64,000 nucleotides of DNA from Nocardioides aquaticus (GTDB lineage: Bacteria; Actinomycetota; Actinomycetes; Propionibacteriales; Nocardioidaceae): positions 62,001 through 126,000 of the forward strand of contig NZ_CP075371.1 of the NCBI RefSeq assembly GCF_018459925.1, read 5' to 3'. How positions within the stretch are numbered: position 1 is the stretch's first letter; each line of letters begins with the position of its first letter. Of the stretch, positions 7,486-15,547 are shown piece after piece. Both the position numbers and the translations under genes were made by a program. The notes below the pieces were generated by a model. The model saw only the letters and a list, made by a program, of their open reading frames with translations, ran no database searches and had not been told where the DNA came from.

Positions 7486-9030
7486 ATGAGGACGGCGTCC
7501 GAGGCCCGGCAGCTCGCGTCGCAGCTGGTGCGTGTCGTGACCGACGGTGGCCCGGACGAGTGGCGCGCCGGCTCCCACACCCTTGCGCGGCTCGGGGGCA
7601 GGTCGTGGTTGCTGCTGGACGAGGCTGCGCGGTGGTCCTTGCCGATGGCGGGCGCGCCCGTCGGCGGCTCCCAGGGCTGGTTGGGGCCGGAGGTGGCCGA
7701 GTCCACCGGTTTCGTCGCTGCCGTGACCAGCATGCACGTGGACGGGCGCGTCCGACAGCGCGCGTCGCGGGTGCTCGCCGCCAGGGACGGAACGGTCGCG
7801 TCGGCCGCTCTCGCCGTCCGGTTGCTGGACCACGTCGAGCAGGTGCGGGACGAGGCCACCCGAGCGCTCCACCCGCGCCTGGGCGCCGCCGACGCAGGCA
7901 CGGTCCTTGCCGTGGTCCTCGCTGGCCGCGGACGCCGGCACGCGCCGTCCGCCCTGGCGTTCGTCCGCGGCCTCCTGCTGGAGCGGCTGCCCCCAGAGGG
8001 GCTGGTCGAGGAGCTCCTGCGCGGGGACGACCGCGCCGTACGACGGTGGGCGCTGGCCCTCGCCCAGGACCGTCACCTGCTTGGTGCCGAGCAGCTGCTG
8101 GAGATGGTGAGGTCCGACCCGGACCAGTGGGTGCGCGCCTCGGCCGCTGAGTGGCTGCTGCCTGTGGCGGAGCCGCAGGAGCTGCGCGAGCTCCTGGTGG
8201 CCAAGACGGTCGAGGCGAGGATCGTGGCGCTGACGCGGTTGCCCGACGAGCTCCTGGCGGACGACGAGACGACACGGTTGCTGACCGACCGCGCCCCTCG
8301 CGTGCGGGAGCAGGCACAGATGCGAGCACGTCGTCGCGGCATCGACGCCGCGCGGTGGTACCGGGAGCTCGCCGGCACGATCACTACCCCGGCGCACAGG
8401 GTGGCGGCGGTCCTCGAGGGACTGGCGACGGTCGGGGGACCGGAAGACCTCGAGGTGTTCGCCGCACACCTGGACCACCAGAGCGCCCGCGTCCGAGCCG
8501 CCGCAGTGAGCGGCGTCAGCGCCCACGCTTCTGCGGACCTCGCCGTCGGCATGCTCGGGCCGGTCCTGCTGGACCCCAGCCCACGCGTGGCCTCGGCCGC
8601 TGCCCGTGCCCTGGTCCGTCTCCGGGCACCGCAGGAGGTGGCGACGAAGGCGTGGACGGCTCCCGGGCCCTGGAACCGTCGGGCCGCGTGGCACGTCGGT
8701 CACCGAGCGGGCGCTTGGGACCGGGTGGAGGCCGACCTGCGCGCTGCTTCGGACCCCGACCCGCAGCTGGTCTCCCTCGGCCGCACTGGGGTCCTGAACT
8801 GGCTCGAGACCAGCGCGGCGACCACCTGGGCGCGGCTGTCGGAGGAGCAGCGAGACCGGGTGCAGGGTCTTCTCGACACCGCATCGATCGACAGCGCGAC
8901 GAACCGGACCGTGGCGTTCCACGCCGGGATCAGGAGCCAGGCGCCCGCGCCTACGGCGCCTGCGCCCGCCACCCCCGGACCCCGGCCCCACGGCGCGCGA
9001 CGCTGGTTGCGGCTCGTACGCCGCCGCTGA
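7486..9030 (+). CDS. HEAT-repeat protein of unknown function
   Basis: A 514-residue protein made mostly of short helical repeats rich in Ala, Leu and Arg (for example SARVRAAAVSGVSAHASADL and DPSPRVASAAARALVRLRAP), the pattern of HEAT/PBS-lyase-like repeats that serve as protein-binding scaffolds. There is no signal peptide or membrane segment, and the C-terminus is Pro/Arg-rich and probably disordered. Third-position base choice looks less strict than in neighbouring genes, with more CTT, TTG and GCT, which could mean later acquisition or weak selection. A GATGAT box 6 nt before the ATG may be a weak leaderless promoter. I do not recognise a specific function. Confidence 0.7.
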   Translation: MRTASEARQLASQLVRVVTDGGPDEWRAGSHTLARLGGRSWLLLDEAARWSLPMAGAPVGGSQGWLGPEVAESTGFVAAVTSMHVDGRVRQRASRVLAARDGTVASAALAVRLLDHVEQVRDEATRALHPRLGAADAGTVLAVVLAGRGRRHAPSALAFVRGLLLERLPPEGLVEELLRGDDRAVRRWALALAQDRHLLGAEQLLEMVRSDPDQWVRASAAEWLLPVAEPQELRELLVAKTVEARIVALTRLPDELLADDETTRLLTDRAPRVREQAQMRARRRGIDAARWYRELAGTITTPAHRVAAVLEGLATVGGPEDLEVFAAHLDHQSARVRAAAVSGVSAHASADLAVGMLGPVLLDPSPRVASAAARALVRLRAPQEVATKAWTAPGPWNRRAAWHVGHRAGAWDRVEADLRAASDPDPQLVSLGRTGVLNWLETSAATTWARLSEEQRDRVQGLLDTASIDSATNRTVAFHAGIRSQAPAPTAPAPATPGPRPHGARRWLRLVRRR

Positions 9031-9063
9031 CACCGCCAGGGACTGTCCCGCCCGGCGGTCAGC
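9026..9063. terminator. Hairpin between convergent genes, probable bidirectional terminator
   Basis: GCTGAC-CGCC arms (9026-9037 with a 2-nt bulge, and 9054-9063) can pair around a 16-nt loop that holds its own small GGGAC/TCCC dyad. The hairpin contains the stop codons of both the HEAT-repeat gene and the convergent lipase gene. No T run follows, as is common in this group. Confidence 0.5.
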
Positions 9064-9841
9064 AGACCTCGGGGCCGGGGACGACCGGCGGTGTGGTGCC
9101 GAGCTCGGCGACCACGATCCGCAGCACCGCCGGGGTGCTCGGCACGTCACCGTGGCTCACGACCAGGTCGGGGCAGACGTCCTGGAGGCCGAACGAGACC
9201 GCGCCGTCGAGCCGTCCGGAGGTCGGCGGCACGACCGTCTGGTCGTCCTCGGTCCACAGCGCCGCCCACTCCGGGCCGCTCGGGGTCTCGTCCCCGGCGT
9301 TGAGGCTGGCCAGCAGCTCGCTGTCGGGCTGCAGCTGCTGGCACCCCTCCGGGCACCCGGACCCGGCCAGGCCGGCCGCCTCGGCCAGCTCGGTGCCGTG
9401 GTGCGGCGAGGCCAGGGTCAGCACCCGCCGCGTGATCTCGTCACCGCCCAGCTCGGCGACGAAGAGCCGGGCCGCCACGCCGCCGGCCGAGTAGCCCACC
9501 ACGTCGACCGACGGCGCACCGCCCGCGACCGCGGCCTCGGCCGCCTCCGCCACGAGCGCGGCGTGCTCGCGCAGGTCGCCGCGGCCGTCGCCAGGAGGGG
9601 CCACCACCTCGACGGTCCGGCCGTCCTCCCGCAGCGCGCCGGCCAGCGTCTCGAGGCCGGTCTCGCTGCCGCCGTACCCCGGCAGCAGCAGGACGGGGCC
9701 GACGTCGCCCTGCGCGACCGGCGGCGCCGGCTCGTCGCGGCCGAGGACCAGCGCGACCGACCCCGCGACCACGGCGGCGACGACCAGGGCGGCGACGACG
9801 AGCCAGAGTCGGCGGCGGGCGGGGGAGAGGGAGTCGAGCAC
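9059..9841 (-). CDS. Secreted or membrane-anchored lipase-like alpha/beta hydrolase
   Basis: A 260-residue protein with a hydrophobic anchor or signal segment (LWLVVAALVVAAVVAGSVAL) near the N-terminus. The hydrolase domain has an oxyanion region LLLPGYGGS, nucleophile elbow GYSAGG, and TLASPHHGTELA as in LipA/EstA triacylglycerol lipases. Four cysteines (GCPEGC, the VC of QDVCPD and the last residue) could form disulfides outside the cell. I chose the GTG at 9841 over the longer frame because a CATGCT -10-like box lies 6 nt upstream and the signal segment then starts near the N-terminus. It probably hydrolyses esters or lipids at the cell surface. Confidence 0.8.
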   Translation of the reverse strand: MLDSLSPARRRLWLVVAALVVAAVVAGSVALVLGRDEPAPPVAQGDVGPVLLLPGYGGSETGLETLAGALREDGRTVEVVAPPGDGRGDLREHAALVAEAAEAAVAGGAPSVDVVGYSAGGVAARLFVAELGGDEITRRVLTLASPHHGTELAEAAGLAGSGCPEGCQQLQPDSELLASLNAGDETPSGPEWAALWTEDDQTVVPPTSGRLDGAVSFGLQDVCPDLVVSHGDVPSTPAVLRIVVAELGTTPPVVPGPEVC

Positions 9842-9927
9842 CGCTCCAGCATGCCCCGGGGGCGCACGCCGGTCCCGACGGACTGCCACCCGACCGGGTG
9901 CGGGGACGCCCTCCTAGGTTGGGTGGC

Positions 9928-10935
9928 ATGACCTCGATCCCCGCCGGGCTCACCCGCGCCCTCGACACCGCGCTCGACCGGTCGGTCGTCCTGGGCTACA
10001 CCCGGGTCGGCTCTGCGGTGCGCCGTCGCTTCTGGGCCGCCGACCCGCCGGCCGGGGCGCTGCTCGGCAAGCACGTCGTCGTCACCGGCGCGACGTCCGG
10101 CATCGGGGAGGCGATGGCGCTGTCCTTCGCCCGACTCGGCGCGACGGTGCACGTGCTCGGCCGCACCCAGCACAAGATCGACACCGTCCTGGCCGACGTC
10201 CGCAGCCGGGTGCCGGGCGCGTCGGTGGTCGGCGAGCTCTGCGACGTGAGCGACCTCGACGCCGTCCGCGCGTGGTGCGCCGACCTCGTCGGCCGGGTCG
10301 ACGCGCTGCACGGGCTGGTGCACAACGCCGGCGTGCTCCCGCCCGAGCGGCAGGAGAGCGCGCAGGGCCACGAGATGACGCTGGCCGCGCACGTGCTCGG
10401 GCCGCACCTGATGACCGAGCTGCTGCTCGAGCCGCTGCACGCGGGGGGCCGCGACGGCGGCGCGACCGTCGTGTGGATGAGCTCCGGCGGGATGTACACC
10501 TCCGGTCTTCGCGCCGACGACCTGCAGTTCGTCCGGGGCGAGTACGACGGGGTCCGCGCCTACGCGCGCACCAAGCGGATGCAGGTGGTCCTGGCCGACG
10601 CCTGGGCCGAGCGGCTCCGCGAGAGCGGCGTGACTGCCGCGTCGATGCACCCCGGCTGGGCCGGCACCCCCGGCATCACGGACTCGCTGCCCGGCTTCGG
10701 CAAGGTCGTCGGCCCGTTGCTGCGCAGCGCGGAGGACGGCGCTGACACCGCGGTGTGGCTGGTCGCCACGCGGCCCTCGGCGCCGGGGACGCACCACTTC
10801 TGGCACGACCGGCGCACTCGGCCCACCACGTACCCGGTGCAGATGGCGGACGACCGGGGCCGGGTCGCCGACTTCCTCGGCCAGGTCGCCGACCTCACCG
10901 GCACCGAGGCGTGGCCCGCGACGGTGCTCCGATGA
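9928..10935 (+). CDS. Short-chain dehydrogenase/reductase
   Basis: A 335-residue SDR with cofactor motif TGATSGIGEAM near residue 53, NAG motif (VHNAGVLPP), Ser in VVWMSSGGMY and catalytic YARTK. It resembles the DHRS12-like group of NAD(P)-dependent oxidoreductases, and the last ~80 residues (HHFWHDRRTRPTTY) are characteristic of that group. The ATG at 9928 is preceded by TAGGTT 7 nt upstream, a leaderless-type -10. Its stop overlaps the nitroreductase ATG (ATGA), so the two are coupled. The substrate is unknown. Confidence 0.88.
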   Translation: MTSIPAGLTRALDTALDRSVVLGYTRVGSAVRRRFWAADPPAGALLGKHVVVTGATSGIGEAMALSFARLGATVHVLGRTQHKIDTVLADVRSRVPGASVVGELCDVSDLDAVRAWCADLVGRVDALHGLVHNAGVLPPERQESAQGHEMTLAAHVLGPHLMTELLLEPLHAGGRDGGATVVWMSSGGMYTSGLRADDLQFVRGEYDGVRAYARTKRMQVVLADAWAERLRESGVTAASMHPGWAGTPGITDSLPGFGKVVGPLLRSAEDGADTAVWLVATRPSAPGTHHFWHDRRTRPTTYPVQMADDRGRVADFLGQVADLTGTEAWPATVLR

Positions 10936-11537
10936 GCGCCGCGCCGGTCAACGACGACGCGCTCGCCGAGCCGCTCCGCTCCCGGTGGAGCCCCACGTTC
11001 TTCGACGACACCCAGGCCCTCGACCGGGCGCAGGTCACGACGCTGCTGCAGGCGGCCCGCTGGGCCCCGAGTGCCGGCAACTCCCAGCCGTGGGTCTTCC
11101 TGGTCGCTGAGCGCGGCTCGGGGACGCGCGCCGCGCTCGAGGAACACCTCTCGCGCGGCAACGCGTGGGTGCGCCGACCAGCGGTGGTCCTGCTCGGCTG
11201 CACCCAGGTGGGCCCGGACCCGGCGGCCCCGCCGAGCGGCAAGCCCGCGAAGGACCCGGCGTACGCCCACCACGACCTCGGCCAGGCCGCCGCCCACGTC
11301 ACGCTGCAGGCGCGGGCGATGGGCCTGGACGCCCACCAGTTCTCGGGGTTCGACAAGGACGCGGTCGCCGCCGCCCTCGGCCTGCCCGACCACGTCCGAC
11401 TGCTCACCGGCATCGCCGTCGGCCACCGCGGCGACCCCGCCGCCGCCCCGGAGGCCGAGCGCGAGCGCGAGGCCAAGCCGCGTACCCGCAAGCCCCTCGA
11501 CGAGGTGGCGCTGGTGCGGTGGGGCGAGGCCTGGTAG
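10932..11537 (+). CDS. Nitroreductase-family FMN oxidoreductase
   Basis: A 201-residue protein of the nitroreductase superfamily, with the FMN-binding segment RWAPSAGNSQPWVF near residue 44 and the later AMGLDAHQFSGFD and GIAVGHRGD segments. Members use FMN and NAD(P)H to reduce nitro groups, quinones or enones. The ATG overlaps the SDR stop (ATGA), so the two reductases form an operon. The C-terminus is rich in charged residues. It ends 12 bp before copy 1 of the 106-nt repeat. Confidence 0.9.
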   Translation: MSAAPVNDDALAEPLRSRWSPTFFDDTQALDRAQVTTLLQAARWAPSAGNSQPWVFLVAERGSGTRAALEEHLSRGNAWVRRPAVVLLGCTQVGPDPAAPPSGKPAKDPAYAHHDLGQAAAHVTLQARAMGLDAHQFSGFDKDAVAAALGLPDHVRLLTGIAVGHRGDPAAAPEAEREREAKPRTRKPLDEVALVRWGEAW

Positions 11538-11549
11538 ATCGCCGCTGCG

Positions 11550-11655
11550 CGGAGCCGGAAGGAACGATGTCGACCCGGGGGTCGCGCTGACCGTGTCTTC
11601 GCAGGTCAGCCAGTTCGAGGCGACGGGTCAGCAGACTTCGTTCCTTCCGGCTACG
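11550..11655. repeat. Structured 106-nt intergenic repeat, copy 1
   Basis: The element is bounded by long inverted arms: 11553-11570 pairs with 11635-11652 with one mismatch in 18. An inner hairpin GCTGACC...GGTCAGC lies at 11586-11610. A second element of exactly the same length lies at 40952-41057. I counted 73 of 106 identical positions without gaps, with the arms, the CAGGTCAG box and the GCGACGGG box best conserved. It lies after the nitroreductase stop. Its 3' arm supplies the stop codon of the membrane-protein remnant. It may be a MITE-like element or a structured RNA. Confidence 0.8.
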
Positions 11656-11812
11656 ACCGCTGACCCACCTCCCAGCCGAGGCGGAGGCGGAGCCGGTGCG
11701 TGCGGGTGCGCTGGCGCAGTGTTTCCCACCAGATGACGGGCCCTGCTGCCAGCGTGACGACCGGCAGCAGGGTCAACAGCAACGGAACGTCCACACCGGC
11801 CGCGCCCGCCAA
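11651..11812 (-). pseudogene. C-terminal remnant of a third copy of the neighbouring membrane protein
   Basis: In the 54 codons before the TAG at 11651, the minus strand encodes LPVV....GP..WWE...R and ends RLRLRLG plus eight residues. This aligns without gaps to the last 31 residues of the adjacent gene at 11830, with 17 of 31 identical. There is no room for the rest of the gene, because the next stop codon lies 18 nt away. It is best read as what is left of a tandem paralogue after deletion. Its stop lies inside the arm of the repeat element. Confidence 0.65.
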
Positions 11813-11829
11813 CGACCGCGGCCGCCCGG

Positions 11830-12360
11830 TCAGCCGAGCCGCATCGCCAACCGGCGCAGGCGCTCGCGCCGGCGCACCGCCTCCCACCACGCCAGCGGTC
11901 CCACCACCACCACGACGACGGGCAGGAAGGCGGGGAAGCGCCAGGCGTCCCAGCCGGCGGCCCAAGCGATGGCGACGGGTATCCCGAGGGGGACGGCCAG
12001 CACCCACAGCCAGGGTGCCCCGGCGATCTCGGCCTCGGTCGAGCGGAGCTGGCGTGACGTCTCAGCCCGCCACCTCGCCTCGTCGCCGACCCCCTCGGGC
12101 GGGAGCTCGCCCTTGCGCACGGCGCGTCGGAAGGCCCAGACCCGGTCCAGCCTGCCCAGCCGGGCCGCGGTGGCGTCCTGACGCCGCCAGCCCAGGACGA
12201 CGGCGGCGCCGATCACCCCCACCATCGCCACGAACAGGGCAAGGGCGCCGAGGGTGCCGGAGGTGGCGTCGAAGGCAGCCCACAGCCAGGAGTAGACGGC
12301 GAGCGGGAGGAGGGGCGCCCCGATGAGGACCAGGCCGCGGACCGGCCCCGTGTCGCTCAT
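11830..12360 (-). CDS. Membrane protein of unknown function (paralogue pair, second gene)
   Basis: A 176-residue protein with four hydrophobic segments, two near residues 10-60 and two near 110-165, separated by a charged cytoplasmic loop (RRQDATAARLGRLDRVWAFRRAVRKGELPPEG). The C-terminal motif is GPLAWWEAVRRRERL. The ATG overlaps the upstream stop by one base (TGATG), so it is translated together with the gene at 12360-12923, which has the same overall layout. No named family is recognised. Confidence 0.7.
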   Translation of the reverse strand: MSDTGPVRGLVLIGAPLLPLAVYSWLWAAFDATSGTLGALALFVAMVGVIGAAVVLGWRRQDATAARLGRLDRVWAFRRAVRKGELPPEGVGDEARWRAETSRQLRSTEAEIAGAPWLWVLAVPLGIPVAIAWAAGWDAWRFPAFLPVVVVVVGPLAWWEAVRRRERLRRLAMRLG

Positions 12361-12923
12361 CAGCGCCCCAGCCGCTCGGCCAGCGCGTCGAGCCGGTCAC
12401 GGCGACGTCGCAGGTGGACGGCGAGGAACGGCCAGCCCAGGACGGTGACCGTCGCGACCGAGGCAGGCACAGAGGCGGCCTCGCCCCTTCCCGTGAGGAC
12501 CAGCACGACGACGGCGGCCACCAGGGCCAGCACCACGAGACCGACCCACGGCACCGCCAGGACGGCCTCGCGGGCTCGTAGCCGGAGCACCGGGAGGTGC
12601 AGACGCCACGCCCCGACCTCACCGTCCGGGTGCACCCGGGCCCCGGTCAGGGCCTGCTCGAAGAGATCGCGCTGGCCGGGACCGCCGTACGGGAGCTCCT
12701 CGCGCCGGCGGAGCCGCCGACCGACCAGGACCGCCGCTGCGACGACGAGGAGCAGCACGCCGTAGGCGACGAGCAGCTCCCTTCCCCACGGGACCTCGCC
12801 CCAGAGGGCGCCGGCGACGATGATCGCCCACCACGGCGCCCACGACCGCGCCATCCCGCGCACCCGACGGAGCACCGGGCCGGCCGGTGTCGCGGCGACG
12901 GGAGGGGCGGTGGTCGTGCTCAT
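12360..12923 (-). CDS. Membrane protein of unknown function (paralogue pair, first gene)
   Basis: A 187-residue protein with an N-terminal TTTAPP tail, two hydrophobic segments near residues 30-70, a charged loop (GRRLRRREELPYGGPGQRD) and two more segments near 125-165, ending in HLRRRRDRLDALAERLGR. The arrangement of two membrane pairs around a central loop matches the next gene, so the two probably arose by duplication and may form one complex. The start at 12923 (STTTAPP) is preferred to the longer frame because the upstream extension is Arg-rich and lacks a ribosome-binding site. Confidence 0.65.
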   Translation of the reverse strand: MSTTTAPPVAATPAGPVLRRVRGMARSWAPWWAIIVAGALWGEVPWGRELLVAYGVLLLVVAAAVLVGRRLRRREELPYGGPGQRDLFEQALTGARVHPDGEVGAWRLHLPVLRLRAREAVLAVPWVGLVVLALVAAVVVLVLTGRGEAASVPASVATVTVLGWPFLAVHLRRRRDRLDALAERLGR

Positions 12924-13018
12924 GACGGCATCATCCGACGCCCGCACCCGTCTGTCACGCACTTCCTGCACGCCCGCGCTCGCCTTTCCGGTTGCCGCCC
13001 GGCTGGCAGGATCGGAGC

Positions 13019-13501
13019 ATGACCTCCCTCCACGACCACCACGCGACCGCGATCGACGGGGGGGACGTCGACCTGGGGACGTACTCCGGTCAGGTCGTCC
13101 TCGTCGTCAACACGGCCTCGCAGTGCGGCTTCACGCCCCAGTACGAGGGCCTCCAGGACCTGCAGAAGTCCTACGCCGACCAGGGCTTCAGCGTGCTCGG
13201 TTTCCCGTGCAACCAGTTCCAGTCCCAGGAGCCGGGCGACGACGCCTCGATCGCGGGGTTCTGCGAGCGCAGCTTCGGCGTCACGTTCCCGATGTTCAGC
13301 AAGGTCGACGTCAACGGCGACCAGGCGCACCCGCTCTTCCGCTGGCTCCGCGAGGAGAAGGGCGGCCTGCTGGGCGACAAGATCAAGTGGAACTTCACCA
13401 AGTTCCTCGTCGGCAAGGACGGCCAGGTCATCAAGCGGTACGCGCCGACGACCAAGCCGGAGAAGATCACCGGCGACATCGAGAAGGCGCTGGCCTCGTG
13501 A
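13019..13501 (+). CDS. Glutathione peroxidase family (thioredoxin-type peroxidase)
   Basis: A 160-residue protein with the catalytic triad of the family: Cys in NTASQCGFT (residue ~39), Gln in GFPCNQF (~73) and Trp in WNFTKFLV. The second cysteine in FPCNQF suits the two-Cys thioredoxin-dependent mechanism. Actinobacteria lack glutathione, so the electron donor is probably thioredoxin or a mycothiol system (inference). It reduces hydrogen or lipid peroxides in the cytoplasm. The start is supported by CAGGAT 6 nt upstream. The next gene overlaps its stop (GTGA). Confidence 0.93.
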   Translation: MTSLHDHHATAIDGGDVDLGTYSGQVVLVVNTASQCGFTPQYEGLQDLQKSYADQGFSVLGFPCNQFQSQEPGDDASIAGFCERSFGVTFPMFSKVDVNGDQAHPLFRWLREEKGGLLGDKIKWNFTKFLVGKDGQVIKRYAPTTKPEKITGDIEKALAS

Positions 13502-14007
13502 GCGGCTTCACCGCGACCACCACCGCCGAGGCGATCGTCCTGGCGACCCGGGAGCAGATCTGGGAGGTCCTGCGCGACGCCGACGAGGTCGCCCGGCTGA
13601 CCCCGTTCGTCACCCGGATCGAGGACCGTGGCGAGCACTGGATCTGGTCGATGACCAAGCTGCCCGTGCCCAAGGCCACCCTCTCGCCGACCTTCACCGA
13701 GAAGATGGAGTTCGTCGAGCTCGAGCGGATCGAGTTCAAGCACGACGCCCCCGAGGGCTCGGACGAGAACGCCTGCGTCGACGGGTGGTACGAGCTGGAG
13801 GAGCTCGAGCCGCTGGAGGGCGAGCCGGCCGCCACGATGCTGCGCACGTCGCTGTCGATCACCCTCGACCTGCCGCTGCCCAAGGCGCTCGGGCCGGCGG
13901 TGAAGGCGTCGATGAAGACGGTCATCAACCAGATGGGCGACCGGTTCTCGGCGGGCATGCTGGAGACGCTCGGCACGACGACGCGGGGGAAGCCCACACG
14001 CTCGTGA
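13498..14007 (+). CDS. SRPBCC-fold (START/polyketide cyclase-like) protein
   Basis: A 169-residue protein that appears to belong to the SRPBCC superfamily of small-ligand pockets: ATREQIWEVLRDADEVARL is the typical N-terminal helix-loop, and a long C-terminal helix (AVKASMKTVINQMGDRF) closes the cavity. Its GTG overlaps the glutathione peroxidase stop, so it is cotranslated with the peroxidase. The ligand is unknown; the pairing hints at a lipid or membrane-related role but does not show it. Confidence 0.75.
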   Translation: MSGFTATTTAEAIVLATREQIWEVLRDADEVARLTPFVTRIEDRGEHWIWSMTKLPVPKATLSPTFTEKMEFVELERIEFKHDAPEGSDENACVDGWYELEELEPLEGEPAATMLRTSLSITLDLPLPKALGPAVKASMKTVINQMGDRFSAGMLETLGTTTRGKPTRS

Positions 14008-14044
14008 CTTGCCGGTAACCCGACCCGGGCGGGAGTCTGACCCC

Positions 14045-15445
14045 GTGCCCAAGATCGCGACCACGTCCTCGTACTCCATCACCATGCGGCTCCACACCGA
14101 GCCCGACCACTCCGTGATCGGCTCGGTGGCCACGGCGATCGCCGCGGAGGGCGGGATCGTCATGGCCGTCGACGTCGCGGAGTCGGCCAACGACCGCCTC
14201 GTCATCGACGTCACCTGCTCCGCGATCGACGCCGACCACGCCGCGCAGCTGCGCGAGAAGGTCGACGCGGTCGACGGCGTGACGGTGCACAAGGTCAGCG
14301 ACCGGACCTTCCTGCTCCACATCGGCGGCAAGATCGAGGTCACCTCGAAGGTCCCGCTGCGCAACCGCGACGACCTGTCGATGGCCTACACCCCGGGCGT
14401 GGGGCGGGTCAGCAAGGCGCTGGCCGACAACCCCGGCGACGTCTCGCGGCTGACGGTCAAGGGCAACTCGGTCGCGGTCGTCACCGACGGCTCGGCCGTG
14501 CTCGGCCTCGGAAACATCGGCCCGGGTGCCGCGCTGCCGGTGATGGAGGGCAAGGCGGCGCTGTTCAAGCGGTTCGCCGGCATCGACGCCTGGCCGATCT
14601 GCCTGGCCTCCCAGGACACCGACGAGATCGTGCGGGCCGTCGAGATGATCGCCCCCGGCTTCGGTGGCATCAACCTGGAGGACATCGCCGCCCCCCGGTG
14701 CTTCGAGATCGAGGCGCGGCTGCGCGAGAGCCTGGACATCCCGGTCTTCCACGACGACCAGCACGGCACCGCGATCGTCGTGCTCGCGGCGCTCACCAAC
14801 GCGCTGCGCGTGGTCGGCAAGAAGCTCGAGGACCTGCGGATCGTGGTCTCCGGTGCGGGTGCCGCCGGCACCGCCATCGTGACCCTGCTGCTCGCCGCCG
14901 GCGTGACGGACGTCGTGGTCTGGGACCGCGAGGGCTGCCTGTCCGGCGACGACGAGTCGCTGCCCGCCGCGAAGCTCAAGCTGGCCAAGGTGACCAACCC
15001 GCGCAAGGTCCGCGGCGACCTGCACACCGGCGTGACCGGCGCGGACGTCTTCATCGGCGTGAGCGCCCCGAACGTCCTCGACGCCGAGTGGATCAAGGAC
15101 ATGAACGAGAAGGCCATCGTCTTCGCCCTGGCCAACCCCGACCCGGAGGTCGAGCCCGGTGACGCCGGGGAGTACGCCGCGGTGGTCGCCAGCGGGCGGT
15201 CGGACTACCCCAACCAGATCAACAACGTGCTGGCGTTCCCGGGTGTCTTCCGCGGGCTGCTCGACGCCCGCGCCACCGACGTGACGATCGAGATGATGCT
15301 GCGGGCCGCCGACGCCATCGCCCACGTGGTCAAGGACGAGGAGCTCAACCCCACGTTCATCATCCCGTCGGTCTTCAACTCCGAGGTGCCCAAGGCGGTC
15401 GCGCGCGCGATCGCCGGGAAGCACGCCACCCTCGGCGACGACTGA
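14045..15445 (+). CDS. NAD-dependent malic enzyme with N-terminal ACT domain
   Basis: A 466-residue enzyme that decarboxylates malate to pyruvate with NAD(P)+. The first ~75 residues form an ACT-like regulatory domain (SITMRLHTEPDHSVIGSVAT). The malic enzyme core follows, with the catalytic Tyr in MAYTPGVGRVSKAL, the lysine region MEGKAALFKRF, metal ligands in INLEDIAAPRCFEIE and FHDDQHGTA, and an NAD site with GAGAAG. I chose the GTG at 14045; the region upstream lacks coding character and GAGTCT-N6-GTG gives a weak leaderless box. The ACT domain suggests allosteric control by a small molecule. Confidence 0.93.
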   Translation: MPKIATTSSYSITMRLHTEPDHSVIGSVATAIAAEGGIVMAVDVAESANDRLVIDVTCSAIDADHAAQLREKVDAVDGVTVHKVSDRTFLLHIGGKIEVTSKVPLRNRDDLSMAYTPGVGRVSKALADNPGDVSRLTVKGNSVAVVTDGSAVLGLGNIGPGAALPVMEGKAALFKRFAGIDAWPICLASQDTDEIVRAVEMIAPGFGGINLEDIAAPRCFEIEARLRESLDIPVFHDDQHGTAIVVLAALTNALRVVGKKLEDLRIVVSGAGAAGTAIVTLLLAAGVTDVVVWDREGCLSGDDESLPAAKLKLAKVTNPRKVRGDLHTGVTGADVFIGVSAPNVLDAEWIKDMNEKAIVFALANPDPEVEPGDAGEYAAVVASGRSDYPNQINNVLAFPGVFRGLLDARATDVTIEMMLRAADAIAHVVKDEELNPTFIIPSVFNSEVPKAVARAIAGKHATLGDD

Positions 15446-15453
15446 ACGGCGAC

Positions 15454-15478
15454 TTGACAGTCACCTAGGTATTGTCAA
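15454..15478. promoter_or_regulatory. Operator 1 of the alk operon (TTGACA-N13-TGTCAA)
   Basis: A 25-bp imperfect palindrome with perfect 6-bp ends, TTGACA-N13-TGTCAA, with CCTAGG at its centre. An equal-length site starts exactly 30 bp downstream. Two sites so placed before the AlkB gene, whose operon ends in a TetR gene, are the likely autoregulatory operator; TetR-type control of alkane hydroxylase operons (for example AlkX in Dietzia) is known. Binding here is inferred. Confidence 0.72.
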
Positions 15479-15483
15479 GTGCG

Positions 15484-15508
15484 TTGACAATCGGTACCTT
15501 TCTGTCAA
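15484..15508. promoter_or_regulatory. Operator 2 of the alk operon (TTGACA-N13-TGTCAA)
   Basis: The second 25-bp site has the same TTGACA and TGTCAA ends, the same 13-nt spacer and a central GGTACC. It begins 30 bp (about three helical turns) after operator 1, so repressors could sit on the same face of the DNA. The TTGACA half may also serve as a -35 element. The start codon of alkB lies 39 bp further on. Confidence 0.72.
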
Positions 15509-15547
15509 CCCGGCGCGCTCCCGCGCCGGCGACAGGAGGGACTCCTC

